DNA of 64,000 bases. It comes from Helichrysum umbraculigerum (lineage: Eukaryota; Streptophyta; Magnoliopsida; Asterales; Asteraceae). Where the stretch lies: assembly GCA_949592205.1 (NCBI GenBank), contig CATIUR010000013.1:1550001-1614000 (forward strand), in the 5' to 3' direction. The first letter of the stretch is position 1, and each line of letters starts with the position of its first letter. Position numbers and translations under genes: made by a program. This document shows, in pieces, positions 31,500-42,753 of this stretch. Under the pieces are notes generated by a model. That model was not told the DNA's origin. It saw only the letters and a list, made by a program, of their open reading frames with translations, and made no database searches.

Positions 31500-32822
31500 A
31501 ACTCCCCCGTGTCTTCAGCTTGGTCTTCAAAAATTCTTCGATTGGCTTTAGTCTTCTAAAATGCAGATCTTCAAACGTCTGGACTTCAAACCCATCCAGG
31601 TGGAAAGTTTCCACCAGCGTGTATGCCAAATGTGAAGCATACATCAACGATTTTCTGAAATCGTTTCGCTAATACAGAGTTGAACTCGTTTTCTGGATTG
31701 TAGCGAATCCGATTGTCGAATAGCTTCTTCATGTCACTTCTGGACAGATTAATCAAGCTCATTGGGTCAAATATTCTGAAGTTGGCTTTTCGTAGACCCC
31801 ACAAAGATCCTGTCCGAGGCTCTGAATCTGGTACATAAACTAAGACGGCTTCGCCAGTGTGAACATCCAGTTCCCAGTAATGAAAACGTTTCAGTAGATT
31901 GAATGGAACTGTTTCCAGAGAGATTTCAGTCAGACATTGAGCAGGCGGATAGTGAACTCTTACAATTGGCTGCTTGGTCTTTGGATCGAGCTTCTTCTTG
32001 AACATGTACCTTGTACCCAGTATTGGTTTGATGTAATGATATTTCTTTCGTTTAATTTCCTCACGCATGACCTTTTGAATAACATCAGCTACTCCATCTT
32101 CGTAAGGATTTATCAACTGAAGCTGAGAGAGACGAACGATGTCATGCTTTGGCAATGTACTCAATATCCTCAGTGATCGACGAAAGTACTGGATACCGTC
32201 AAGTCTCTTAATCATTAACCTCCCTTTACTCACCTTCCAGCTTTTTATCAGACCTGAATAATCACCACCAACCTGATATTTCTTGCACGTAACTGGAGCA
32301 GGTTCTGGATTTTTACCTTTTGGAAACCAGTTATCCCTTTCTCTGATGGGCATTTCCTTGTCAAAAGATACACATTCTGATGTATCGAGAGGGAAAATGT
32401 CATTATAATTTGTCGATTCTCGAACAGGGACTGGTTGTGCTTGTGAAGAACTGGAGGGTGCAGACGATTCTTGAGCAGGACCAGGTTGAGAAGTAGATCC
32501 TGGTACGTAATTAAACGTTGGCCCTGACTCATCGTCTGAAGAATCAGATAATACAACACCCTCTTGAGGATACGCTGGACGATCAGTATATTCTTCATCA
32601 GGATTAAGCTCTTCTTGTTCAACATCAACATCATCATCATTATTAGCAGAGTTGAAGTCAAAAGGTTCTTCAGGCGCACGACCGTCATCGTCAACCGCAG
32701 ATTGAAAGTAAGTCAAATTACAATACGTGTAATCTACTGCTAGCGGTTTTGGTTGCCCTGGTTGCTCAATAATGTAATCCAAAATAAGAGTTGTTTCATT
32801 AATACCAGAATTTGTTACATCA
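31500..32822 (-). repeat. Second copy of Copia-2 3' interior (PPT and last 398 codons of extra ORF)
   Basis: Matches 19245-20567 with about 12 differences in 1323 bases by eye. It contains the end of the extra ORF (32782-31586, open). It begins exactly at the LTR edge, as the interior would in a tandem LTR-interior-LTR-interior arrangement. It stops abruptly at 32822, where Gypsy-A PPT/LTR sequence begins with one or two bases of shared sequence (CA). Confidence 0.9.
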
Positions 32823-34808
32823 CAAGGTGAGAATGTGACACCCCTAAAAAACTAGTACATTTCCATACATCATTAACATGCATTCTTACGCTAATTCTCT
32901 AAACTGAAAACCAAACTTCTTTTAAACTGAGGTAAGTCTAGCACAAGCCTACAACGCATATTTTAAATGCACACATGATTTGCATTACATTTACGTAATT
33001 ATTTAGAATTAAGCAAAACTATCGGACGATTCCAACAACTACGAACATTGGTGATAAAACTTTTATATATAACTCGCAACTATTTTAGTACTTATTTATT
33101 TATTGTTATTATGCTAGGGTAAAACATAATGCTACGGAGAAATTGAGATTAAACGAACGCGATTTCAACTAAACGCGGCAACATTTCGATAACACGATAA
33201 AACGAAACAAACTATCGTTAATAAACGATTATTGTGAAATTTGGTAATTATAATTCCAAACGCACTAAACTACCTTAAACTAACTGTCCTTAATTCACCT
33301 CGTTACCATTAATTAATCAAAACCTACAACTAATGACCAAAATATCTAGAAAATTAAGCTAATGAGGAGACAAAGAATATCAAGCACCATGCCCTCCCTC
33401 ATACCTCCTAGCTTGGTTTTTAATCACAACCACCACCATTCTTCACTTTCCCATTCAACACACAAACAAGATACACACACAACCTCTCTCTCTCTCTCTC
33501 TCTCTCTCAAATCCTCATCATCTTCCCCAACCTTCACCTCATTCATTTTCATCATTATTCTCATCTTTGATCAAGAGAAAGCTAGGAACAAAGGCGGAAA
33601 TTAAAATCTTTCTTTCTTTTCTTCTTCTTTCCAACCTCATCATAGTAAGGATCACTCTTTGTTTTTCATTAACTTCATGTATTAATAATGCTAAAAGTTC
33701 ACTCATGTAAAATCTTAACTCAAAACGTGTTAAAAATCATTATCTATTAAGTTTTAAACCATTACATAAACTTTTGAACTCAACACAGAAACGGGACAGA
33801 TTTTGAGACCAAAATCACGACGTCATAACTTGAGTTTTACATGACCAAAATGAGTGATTAATACGCCAAAAGTTACTTTAAGATGTTAGCTTTCAAACCC
33901 AAGTGGTCTCATGCATTTTTCACAAGTTTTGATACCCCAAATCGATTTTACAAGAACAAGTGTCAAATCTTTTTTTCGGAGACAGATCTGGATCTTACTT
34001 TGAGTGGTTATAACTTTTTATCTACAAGTCCAAAAAGCATGAATCTTTTTCATAAAGATCACATTTTCTGTTAACTTTAAAAGTGGAATTTTTTCGTTTC
34101 ATGAGGATGAGCATAACTTGGTCAACGAATGGCTTTTCTGACGATTATCCAGGAAAATTGCTGCTGTACCCTTCTGTTTTCATATATTATTTTGAACATC
34201 TTATACTTGGCCAAAAATTATGAAATTTACTTTATACTGAACCTAAGACATGTATGAACTTGTGGTAAAAAAAATTATGACATATCGCTAAGGTTTGATT
34301 AGTCAAAATGACGTCACACGGAAGAAAAAAAACTGGACGGAATTTGTTAAGGAAAAAGGACAACAAATTATGAGTATTTTTAAGTGTTTAAATATAAAAC
34401 TCTAGCGCAAACTATATATGACAACTTATAAACGTTTAACGTATACTTTTTTACGAAATAGATATGTCCTCGAGAAAACATAATTACACGGTATGAAACG
34501 AAACGAGAATAATAATATTTTTGAAAAATATTACTACAAAAACATCACCTATATATGACAGTACACTTTTTGAAATTGATAAAACTTACGATTTTCACTA
34601 GTTGAGTGAACAACTTGCATAGATGGGCAGTTAGCCGTCTACTTATACAAATGACCTCTTGCATTTTGGGTGCTAGGAGACTATTCTTGGGCAAACACTC
34701 TCACATTTTAACACAAGTACTCACGCGACTCACGAGGTGAGTTCACAACCTCTATTTTACTGTTTTACTGCTTTTTAAATTGGGGTGAAAAACATATGAA
34801 CTAATTTC

Positions 34809-34914
34809 CATACGATACTTGGAAACTTGTCAACTTATCAATCATTTTCATACGATACTTCAAAACTTGTCAACTTATAAATGATTTTCATACTATACTT
34901 GAAAACTTGGCAAC
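34809..34914. repeat. 40-bp tandem repeat, about 2.6 copies
   Basis: Units with CATACGATACTT...AACTTGTCAACTTAT start at 34809, 34849 and 34889. Each unit differs by a few bases. Confidence 0.75.
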
Positions 34915-35065
34915 GAATCTTTGTGCGAACCTACGTTTACAGTTGTAGTGCATAGAAGTCCTCTTGCTTGCAAACTATAACCATTAACGAGATGACGCTA
35001 GCCACTGAATATAGGGATAGTACTATAGGGATGAAATCCCTCCCATAATTGTTAGTCATGCTAAA

Positions 35066-35791
35066 TGATAGTCCCTGTTTAATCTAATAAATACTTTAGC
35101 TATAATAAGTTTTGAATTATTACTGAGAAGTTGCGGAATCACACTCTGTAATATTAGAAAGATCAAGAATATTATAAAAGTAATTAACTTGAAGAACACG
35201 ATTTAATACTCAAAGCTTTAATCTTATTAATTGTCAATAAGATGAATACACAAATGTATTAGGGTTACAAAACCTTGAAGCTGCGGTAAATCTTTCTATC
35301 GTTCTCTAAGTTAACCTAATTTAGGTTAAAGGATCACTATTTATATCACATAGAGTCATGTACAAAATCTCCAACTAATATGGAATAGATCACATTCCAT
35401 AACAAACTCTAACTACTTAGCCGACATACTCCAAAAACATAAACAGTATTAACTACCACAATTACACTAACAGTGGTAACTTCTTCATATACAAAATAAC
35501 TCTAAGTATCAAGCTAACAGTAGTAACTATTAGTAGTAACTATTACATGTTACTAGTAACAGTACTAAATACATAAGATAATACTAATTATTACTTGCAG
35601 TAGTAACACTTCACTAAGTCCAGCAGTAGTAATCTTGTACTTCCTTCTAGCAGTAGTAACTTTGATCAACTAGCAGTAGTAACTACTTGTTCTCTTCTTT
35701 ACTTCAACTAGCAATACCAACAGCTTTAACACTAATAGAAGAAACTTCTATACCAGTAGTAATAAACACTTGAGTATATTTTTACCCAACA
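35066..35791 (-). mobile_element. Solo LTR of a Sirevirus-like copia family (726 bp)
   Basis: Starts TGATAGTCCC and ends CCCAACA on the plus strand. Its left part resembles the Copia-1 LTR in blocks such as TTGCGGAAT, AACTTGAAGAAC and AACCTTGAAGCT. No primer-binding site or polypurine tract adjoins it. Flanks are CTAAA and CTAAC, a target duplication with one mismatch. The TATA box on the minus strand is at 35338-35345. Upstream of it lies an array of AGCAGTAGTAAC-type words (about 35468-35760). It is a relic of LTR-LTR recombination. Confidence 0.82.
35468..35760. repeat. U3 array of AGTAGTAAC-type words in the solo LTR
   Basis: About ten words occur, from AACAGTGGTAAC through AACAGTAGTAAC to GCAGTAGTAAC, separated by unrelated bases. 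The oldest-looking form matches Copia-1's AACAGTGG word. Confidence 0.75.
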
Positions 35792-36845
35792 CTAACCACT
35801 GACATTATGTCACAACGAGGAGCATATATTTAACCGATCCAAGGAAAAAACGATACACAACATGTCGTGGTTTGGTTATAGGACTAGGTGTTGGCACTTT
35901 AACTCATAAGGCCTAGCTAGCCTTCGGGGGATCAACGTCAACATGTTGAAAACTTTGATCACAACCGGATTAGAATTGTGAGGGGTACTTAAAATGACTA
36001 AGTCCACAAACTATTTCAACAACGATTTGATCATTTTGATCACTACTGCAAGGAGTACTTGTAGCACCTGGTTTACTAACTGTTTTAACAACTATTTGTA
36101 CACTTTGAACAACAACACGGTCAATATTTGACTGCTATTTGAACAACAACTCGGTCATGATTTGACTGCTACTTGAACAACAACACGGTTATGATTTGAT
36201 TGCTTTTAACACAAATCATTCATTGTTATGACTGCTTTTTGATCAACGATTTGATTACAAACTGATTTATATTGCAAGGGGTATTTGCAATGACTGGTTT
36301 ACAAACCGATTAAACCCAAAAACCTATGAATTCACTCAACAATTTTGTTAACGTTTTAACTATGTTTTTCGGGAAATTAGCAACGAAGTAATAACTGTAT
36401 GCATATTGGGACCACACCTACCCACGAAGATTAGGATACCACTACCTTTTGTAAACAACTTTATATTGGAAAAACGGTTGTTATTTTGATAACACAACAA
36501 ATTTTTTACTTGATAAGTCGTAACTTTGTGATAAGCGTGTTAGCAAAGCATAATCGAGTTTACTTTGTGATTGTAATATCTGTTAACTCAGTGATATTTA
36601 TTGAAAAATGTTTATTTAGACTGTGTGTGTATTTTAGATTACAAATTCATACATATTCATCACAAACATTGAGATTCCACTAGGTGTTTGTGACTTGATT
36701 GATTCTGCAATAGGTCCGTAGAACTATCATTAAAATAAAACAGATTTCATTAAAATAAAAATTGTTACAATTAAATTAAAAAGAACAATAATAAAAAAGC
36801 ATTACAATAATTAAAGTAAATAGACTAGAACTTAAATAAAGTAAT

Positions 36846-38209
36846 CTAATCCGAGCTCGATTCGTCGTCGTTCGCATCTTCGTCGTCGTCCGAGTCGCCT
36901 CCTCCATACTTGTCTTGATAGAGTGTTACCACTTCTTTCTGATTGCTTTTGATCATTTTGAATTCTTTTTTGGAGGAACGTTTTGGAATTTTTTTACAAA
37001 GAAAACTTAACGCTTTGTAAGCCGTTTTTTTCATATTGTTTTCGGTGATCGTTGGTATTCGTTGGTATTGCTTTTTGTTGCAATAGAGCGATATTCTTAA
37101 CGGAATCAAGGGTTTCAAGTTTTTTGGAATGAACACTTCTTGAAGATGAACTGGCGTCCGATGAAGCTGAACTTTTTCCGACTTTTGACCCGGTAGACGG
37201 TGTATGTGGTCGTCTTGGAACAACCTTTTCATGTTTGCGTCAAGAGACGTATTGATTGGGCCGTTATCCGCGTCAAGATCGGTGGCTAAAGGTTGGAACG
37301 TATCTTCGTTACCCATTACGGCAGGATCGGTAAAGAATTTTGGGTAACGTTTTAGAACATTTCAACATGATTCGTAAATGAATTTATGATTCTCCATTTG
37401 TTTCCTAAAACCTTTTCGGGCAACATTTAAAACATCATTTTCATTGACACCGCTTTGAGGGAAAATCTCATTATAGTGTTTGTAGAGGGCTTGAAATACT
37501 TTTGTGTCAAGCGAAATCTTGTTCCACTTGTCGGTAAGTTGATTAAGGTTACGTTTTTGAGCCACACAAGAATTGTAACCTTATTGAACTTCATTCCCAA
37601 AAGACCCGTTTGATTGATTCTTTCTTTAAACGCCATTTTCGGAACAATGTATTTACCGTTCCGCCATAATTCTAGCCTCCTCGTCCGACCACCGAAGTTG
37701 AACACTTTTACCCTTTTTGGCTTAGAGTTGGGTCTTGGGTTTGGGTTAGAATTCGAGTTGGGCATCGTCCAAACTTTCTTCTAACGTTTCGGGTACAGGG
37801 AAATTAGTTTGTTGGTAATTGGAATTGGATGTGTTTGGAGAATAATGTGAAAATTGATAATTCGGGTTGGACGTATTTTGTGAAAATTGTGGGTGTGGTG
37901 ATGACCATTGTGTGTTTTGTGAAAATTGTGGGTGTGGTGGTGACCATTGTGTGTTTTGGTACCACCCTTGAAATTGATAATTGTTTCTCGGGTCATCGGG
38001 TGCAAGCCGGAAGGGTTTGCAATGGGCGCGAAATTTGCAAATCCCGAAAGTTGAGACTTAGATCCGTAGTTTGTTTGAGCGGATGCCGAACCGGTTGGTG
38101 AATTTGGGTTTGGTAATGGATTGTTCAACAAATTTTGCCACATATCTTTGGTTACATTTTGTTGATCTTTCTTTTTTGTTTTGGATTTTGATTTGTTGTT
38201 TTCAGACAT
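36846..38209 (-). pseudogene. SANT/Myb-like protein pseudogene (PIF/Harbinger-associated type)
   Basis: The ATG at 38209 starts MSENNKSKSKTKKKDQQN. A Pro/Gln/Asn-rich N-terminus follows, with a 36-bp internal duplication near 37860-37940 and a frameshift near 37985. A SANT-like helix LRWSDEEARIM appears in another frame near 37690, then a further frameshift. NLNQLTDKWNKIS and VLNVARKGFR...IYESC come next (37.4-37.55 kb), with an in-frame TGA where a tryptophan is expected. The C-terminus RYPKFFTDPAVMGNED is followed by a basic region and an acidic Asp/Ser tail ending at 36846. Such trihelix/SANT proteins are common in plants, often from Harbinger elements. No transposase or terminal repeats were recognised here. 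Broken in at least three places. Confidence 0.72.
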
Positions 38210-38727
38210 TTCGTGAGAGTTTTTGTGTTTGAAATGGAGGTGTATGGAATGGGTCTCAAAATGAACCGTTAGGGTGTGGATTTTTATAATTTTTTTTAAT
38301 TAACGGCTACTTAAAAAAATAAAAATAAAATAAAAGCGGGCCACACCGGATATCCGATGGATTCCAACCAACGGCTTGGTGTCATCGGTGTCGGTTCCGT
38401 CGGCTGGAACTGACAGCCGGCGATGAGAGTGATCTTTTATTGGTATCAACTATTAAGCTACGCATAATAGCTTAACCAGAAACTTGATTTAACCGACCCA
38501 ATCAACCCGTTTAACCCGAACTCGAACATCTGACTTCTTAATAGGGTCGGATTGCGGATAAGTTCTTACTTCTAAAAATCCCGACCTAACCCTTATTAAG
38601 GTCGGGTTAACCCGATTATACATTTCGCAAAAGAAATACTCTGCATTACCTTCCTTTTTGAACAAGTCAACATAGACCAATTTCTATTTATGACACGACT
38701 CTTTAAATTCCTAACCATCTCCTCCCT
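38210..38727. promoter_or_regulatory. Intergenic region; putative CRK promoter
   Basis: Between the divergent pseudogene and the CRK start there is no other gene. It has an A/T stretch (38290-38330) and a GC-rich part with GCCGGCGATG (38410). A W-box core (TTGACT on the minus strand) lies at 38665-38670 and a TATTTATG element at about 38686-38693, 35-40 bases before the ATG. W-boxes bind WRKY factors, and CRK genes are often pathogen- or salicylate-induced. Assignment of these sites is tentative. Confidence 0.4.
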
Positions 38728-39565
38728 ATGTCCCTAACTCAAACCATGTTAATCCTCTCCAAAAACATTCTCCTCCTGTTATTCTTAATTTTCATATTAA
38801 TCAATACCATGACCTTAGCTCAACCGGCCGATTTCATTTCCTATTTCTGCGAAAACGCGTCTAATTATACCATAAACAGTACGTACGAAAGAAATCTCGA
38901 CACCGCTCTATCCAGCCTTCCAACCGCCAACTCCGGCTTGGGCTTCTACAACATCTCCATAGGCCAAGGTATCAATCTTGTCAATTCGATCGCTCTTTGT
39001 CGAAGTGATGTCAACCTGGACATATGTCAAAGTTGTCTTAATGACTCCATTGTTAAATTACGACAAATTTGTCCTAACCAAAAGGAAGCAATAGGGTACT
39101 ACGAGTATTGTTTGTTGAAATACTCGAACCAAACTATAGTGAGACAAACTGGATTTAAGTTTTATGTGTATTTTGCCAACCCCCAAAACTCGACTGATGT
39201 TAATCAATTCAATGAACATCTTGGACCATTAATGGGTAAATTGAGAAGTGAAGCGGCAGCTGGTAGTTCGTTAAAGAAATTTGCAAGTGGGAACACGACT
39301 GGGCCAGGTTTCTCTACAATCTATGAACTTGTACAGTGTACTCTAGATTTATTGGAGTTGCAATGCAATAGTTGTTTGGAAGATGCAATCAATCATATAC
39401 CCATTTTTATGAATGGAAAAGATGGTGGGAAATTAATTTTACCTATGTGTAATTTTAGGTATCAATCATATGCGTTTTTTAATCAGAGTAGTAATATGGA
39501 TATCCCCCCACCACAACCACCAATGTTACGGACATCTCCGCCGATTCAGCAACCATCACAACCAG
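38728..39565 (+). CDS. Cysteine-rich receptor-like kinase, exon 1 (ectodomain only)
   Basis: The encoded part has a signal peptide (residues 1-31, hydrophobic LLLLFLIFILI, cleavage likely after TLA) and two DUF26/Gnk2 domains. Their hallmark C-X8-C-X2-C motifs are at C91-C100-C103 and C204-C213-C216. A Pro-rich stalk follows (PPPQPPML...). N-glycosylation sites (NAS, NYT, NST, NQT, NTT, NQS) fit a secreted or apoplastic domain. The 838-base exon ends in CAACCAG before GTATGT, giving a phase-1 intron at the usual CRK position before the membrane helix. The membrane and kinase exons are not seen and should lie right of the window, beyond two nested retrotransposon insertions. A stand-alone secreted cysteine-rich repeat protein is the alternative. 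The open frame continues into LTR sequence to 39636, but those 23 residues are spurious. Confidence 0.85.
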
Positions 39566-39571
39566 GTATGT
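39566..39571 (+). other. CRK intron 1 splice donor
   Basis: CAG before GTATGT is a strong plant 5' splice site. It is followed after six bases by target duplication ATCGT and the Gypsy-B LTR. Confidence 0.65.
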
Positions 39572-39576
39572 ATCGT

Positions 39577-41077
39577 TGTCACACCCCCGATTTCATGATT
39601 TGCGGAAGTAAGGATTTGGGTGTGACTAATCAATAATCAAAACGCAGAGGTACAAGCAAACGACTCTACATGAGACGTTTATACATTTTACAAAAGTATT
39701 ACATAGTTTAAAGTTATAAGTTTACAATAATAGCGAGTTCGCAAAAGATTCTGAAGATTTTAATACATAACCATTATACAAAAGATAATGCTAGAAAATC
39801 TTCATGTTTATATAGATGCATGCGACTCGTACTAGCTAGCATATCCTGCGGGCCACCCTACTGTTGCTAATCACCTGAGAATACAACACTCAAAGGTCAG
39901 CTATAAAGCTGGTGAATCTCACAGGTTTATCATAAAACATGATGTGATCAACATGATTATCCGATGATTTAATACCAACAATGATTAAACAACATAACCG
40001 AACAATGATAAACCAATTAAGGTTTCCGAACAATGATTAAACCAATTAAGGTTTCTGAACAATGATTAAACCAATTAAGGTTTCCGAATTAAATATACCG
40101 ACACTGATATTGCACTGAGCTATGGTTCAAGGCCTAACCCGATTTTCTGCCTCCCCGAACAGTGTCAACACCCATAACAATTACTAAAATGGCCGTTTGT
40201 ACGTGGTTGTAGCTAGCAACCCGGACGGGGACGTCACTCCCATGATAGATCTATCTTTTAGTAATCGCGCCTTATTAATTTAATGAACCATACACTGATG
40301 AGGACTTTACCGAATTAAAACACTCATGCTATAACCGAACAAAATCAATACCGACAATGATAACCGAATATAATAACCGAGTTAAAATCAATTTAACTAA
40401 CCGAATCACTGTGATCACGAAAACAAGTAAGCATTGTATCTCACCCCGAGTTTAAAACAGTAAAATAGTAAAATGGGGCTGTGAGACTCACCTGAGTCTA
40501 GCCGTATAAAGTAGGATTTAAGCGGTAGTGTTCTCCGAACTAGTAACCTCTAGCATCCTAAACGCAAGAGATATATTAACATAAGTACTTGAAATTATGT
40601 TAATGATTCGATTGTTTTGAAAGATCGTTTGAGTTTGAAATGTATACAATTCGTTGGTGATGATTTTGTAATAATAATTTCCAAAGAGATACTATATTTA
40701 TACCCGTTTTATTTGTCGTTGTATTAATAATAATAATAACAATAATAATAAATATTAGTATTAGTTTTCATAATAATAGATAATTAATAATTAATTAAGA
40801 ACTTTCTATAAATGGTGCTTTCGATATTAAGTATGTTAAGTACTAACTCAAAATACTCAATCGGCTCCATATATTTAGCCGATCTTCTAACATGAATTTT
40901 GGGCCAACAACCGATCGGCTCACTTTTCATAGCCGATCGGCTATCCAAACCCACCCGATCGGGTTCGGTTCCTCTGCACAGAAATTTCGGTTCGGAACCC
41001 AGTTTTTAATCCGCATAAATCTTTAGTTTCTAGCTATGTTTTTGGTTATGTTTTATACCAAGGTTGTAGATGATAAC
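39577..41077 (-). repeat. Gypsy-B 3' LTR, left part
   Basis: Starts TGTCACACCCCC. It contains about three copies of a 29-bp repeat with CAATGATTAAACCAATTAAGG (40000-40085); the partner LTR has two. The TATA box on the minus strand is at 40695-40702. The palindrome AGCCGATCGGCT, perfect or partial, lies at 40860-40970. It ends at the Gypsy-C insertion after ATAAC. Confidence 0.88.
40858..40970. repeat. GCCGATCGGC palindrome cluster in Gypsy-B U3 (left LTR)
   Basis: A perfect palindrome AGCCGATCGGCT (at about 40941), a near-perfect ACCGATCGGCT (about 40910), half-sites AATCGGCT and AGCCGATC, and CCCGATCGGG occur within 110 bp upstream of the TATA box. The partner LTR (56285-56425) has one more perfect copy in an extra unit of about 20 bp. 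Confidence 0.82.
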
Positions 41078-42225
41078 TGTAACACCCCCAAATTTGATGA
41101 TTTGCGGAAGCTTGATTTGGGTGTTACTAATCAATAACAAAGCACAAAGATAAATAGCAAACGACTCTATATGCGTCGTTTTAACAAAATATATTGATAA
41201 TTGAAATGTTACAACATTTAAAGCTTTACATAGCTCGAGTTTAATAAAATGAGATTTCAGTACATAAGTACTTGTACAAAATATACTAATGCAAGAAAAT
41301 CTCAATCGTCTGTATGCTGACTCGAGCTAAATCCTGAAGCAGAAACATCCTACTGCTGGGTACCTGCGATATATGCTAAAAGGTCAGCTATAAAGCTGGT
41401 GAGCTCACAGGTTTGAAATCAAGTAATATCGTATGAACCGCAAGATTTAAATAATGAACTGCATCCAGCAATTAAATAATGAATTGCATCCAGCAATTAA
41501 ATAATGAATTGCATCCAGCAATTAAATGATAATCATCGTGTATACAGCCATGAGCACATAGTTGAGCTTAACTCGAGGGCCGGGTCCCCTATAGAGAATT
41601 CCGGGCGAGGTGCCTCCACGAATGCCTAATCAACATTCGTCTTCCCAAATATTAGTACGTCCGTTTACCCGGTTAGTGCTTGCTAACCCGAACGAGGAGG
41701 GTCAATCCTATATGGTACCATATACTAATATTCACGCTACAACGTATTAACAACTATGCTGACGGAGGACTTTAAAATGATTAGTTTCGAAAAACTCATG
41801 TAGTATATGAAAAGTTGGTACTTGCGTTCACATGTTAAAAGTTGAGCAGTATATCACACCCCTGAGTAAAACAGTAAAAAGAGGGGCTATGAGACTCACC
41901 TGAGTCTGAGAGCGTTTAAACAAACGTAAGTTGATTAGCGAATAATGAAGTCCAACGACTTGTAACCTGAGGGTGTCCACGACACGCGATGGTTATAATC
42001 ATGATTGGGTATCTCAAAAGATCACCCTTGTAGTTGTTACACAACTATATATATGTCCAAATTACTACGATTTGGTTGATTTGTTAAGTGTTTGAAAACA
42101 TGTACGGCCCGTTGGTGACGGATTTGTAATAATAATCTCAACTATTATTATTGTGATTTCGTGGCGTTTTACTTTGAAAAATGTGTTTCGATTGTGTTTT
42201 AGAAGCCGTTACGGAATCTAAGTAC

Positions 42226-42318
42226 GGGGGTCCGGGGGCAGCGCCCCTGGTAGCGGGGTCCAAGGGGCGGCAGCCCCTGGCGGGGTCCAAGGGGCAGAGC
42301 CCCTGGCTGGGGTCGAGC
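42226..42318. repeat. GC-rich hairpin repeats in Gypsy-C LTR
   Basis: Three adjacent short hairpins are seen (GGGGCAGCGCCCC; GGGGCGGCAGCCCC; GGGGCAGAGCCCC), linked by GGGGTCCAA. They stand out in an A/T-rich LTR. Similar GGGGTCC/GAGCCCC blocks are, as I recall, frequent in plant LTRs. Repeated at about 50385-50477. Confidence 0.75.
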
Positions 42319-42455
42319 TGCCAGGTCAGCTTGGAAAATTTTTATTTCTACTATATTGCTTTGACGAAAAACGCATCTGGATCCGAATTTGGGTAAAATC
42401 AGGTGTTAAAATTTTAGGTCTCGACACTTAGTAAAAATCTGAGTTTTCTGTGTTT

Positions 42456-42753
42456 TGCGACACAATATGTGACACAAAAGTTTGTCATGCGACACAAGGG
42501 TTGTGTCGCATAGGAATGCGACACAATGTCTATACGACACAAGGGTTGTGTCGCATAGATACGAGATGCTGATTCAACAGCGACATAGTGATTGTGTCGT
42601 ATGGTGTATGCGACATAGTGGTTGTGTCGCAAGACTTGCGACACTAATTATCTGGTACGACATAAGGTACGACACAAGGGAATTTATGCGACACAAAAGC
42701 TAAAATACGACACAATATGCGACACAAGGCTTGTGTCGCATAGATGAACACCA
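42456..42753. repeat. 21-bp palindrome cluster in Gypsy-C 3' LTR (5 full copies)
   Basis: Full sites RCGACA-N9-TGTCGY start at 42489, 42534, 42580, 42610 and 42719. About seven half-sites (GCGACACAA or ACGACATAA) lie between. The arms and spacing are the same as in Copia-2. The cluster ends with GTCGCATAGATGAACACCA (42735-42753), shared with the Copia-2 spacer apart from one base. Confidence 0.9.

Larger units (their letters stand above)
32834..36710 (+). repeat. Gypsy-A LTR, second copy, full length (right end approximate)
   Basis: Begins with part of the polypurine tract (32823-32833) and TGTGACACCCC, repeats 17749-18719, then runs on through the empty Copia-2 target site (GTTTT then ACATGACC at 33838). 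Without the solo LTR it is about 3.1 kb. A possible TATA-like element lies near 34640. A 40-bp repeat is at 34809-34914 and a solo LTR at 35066-35791. No gene is visible. I could not fix the right end; a plausible end is the CA near 36708, after which A/T-rich single-copy sequence follows. Confidence 0.65.

Noticed and set aside
36717..38480. A complete PIF/Harbinger transposon around the SANT-like pseudogene
   Set aside because: I could not find matching terminal inverted repeats, a TSD or a DDE transposase.
38489..38680. 63-codon minus-strand frame upstream of the CRK gene
   Set aside because: There is no recognisable domain or regulatory context; it overlaps the likely promoter.
39566..39636. 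C-terminal tail of the open frame after CRK exon 1
   Set aside because: It runs through a splice donor into the Gypsy-B LTR; the tail is LTR sequence.
42181..42396. 71-codon Gly/Pro/Ala-rich frame present in both Gypsy-C LTRs
   Set aside because: It translates the GC-rich hairpin block; its identity between LTRs reflects LTR identity, not protein conservation.
42414..42703. Cys/His/Arg-rich small frames over the palindrome cluster (also at 22470-22934, 30319-30604, 31176-31409, 50573-50862)
   Set aside because: They look like zinc-finger peptides but arise from translating GCGACACAA palindromes on both strands.
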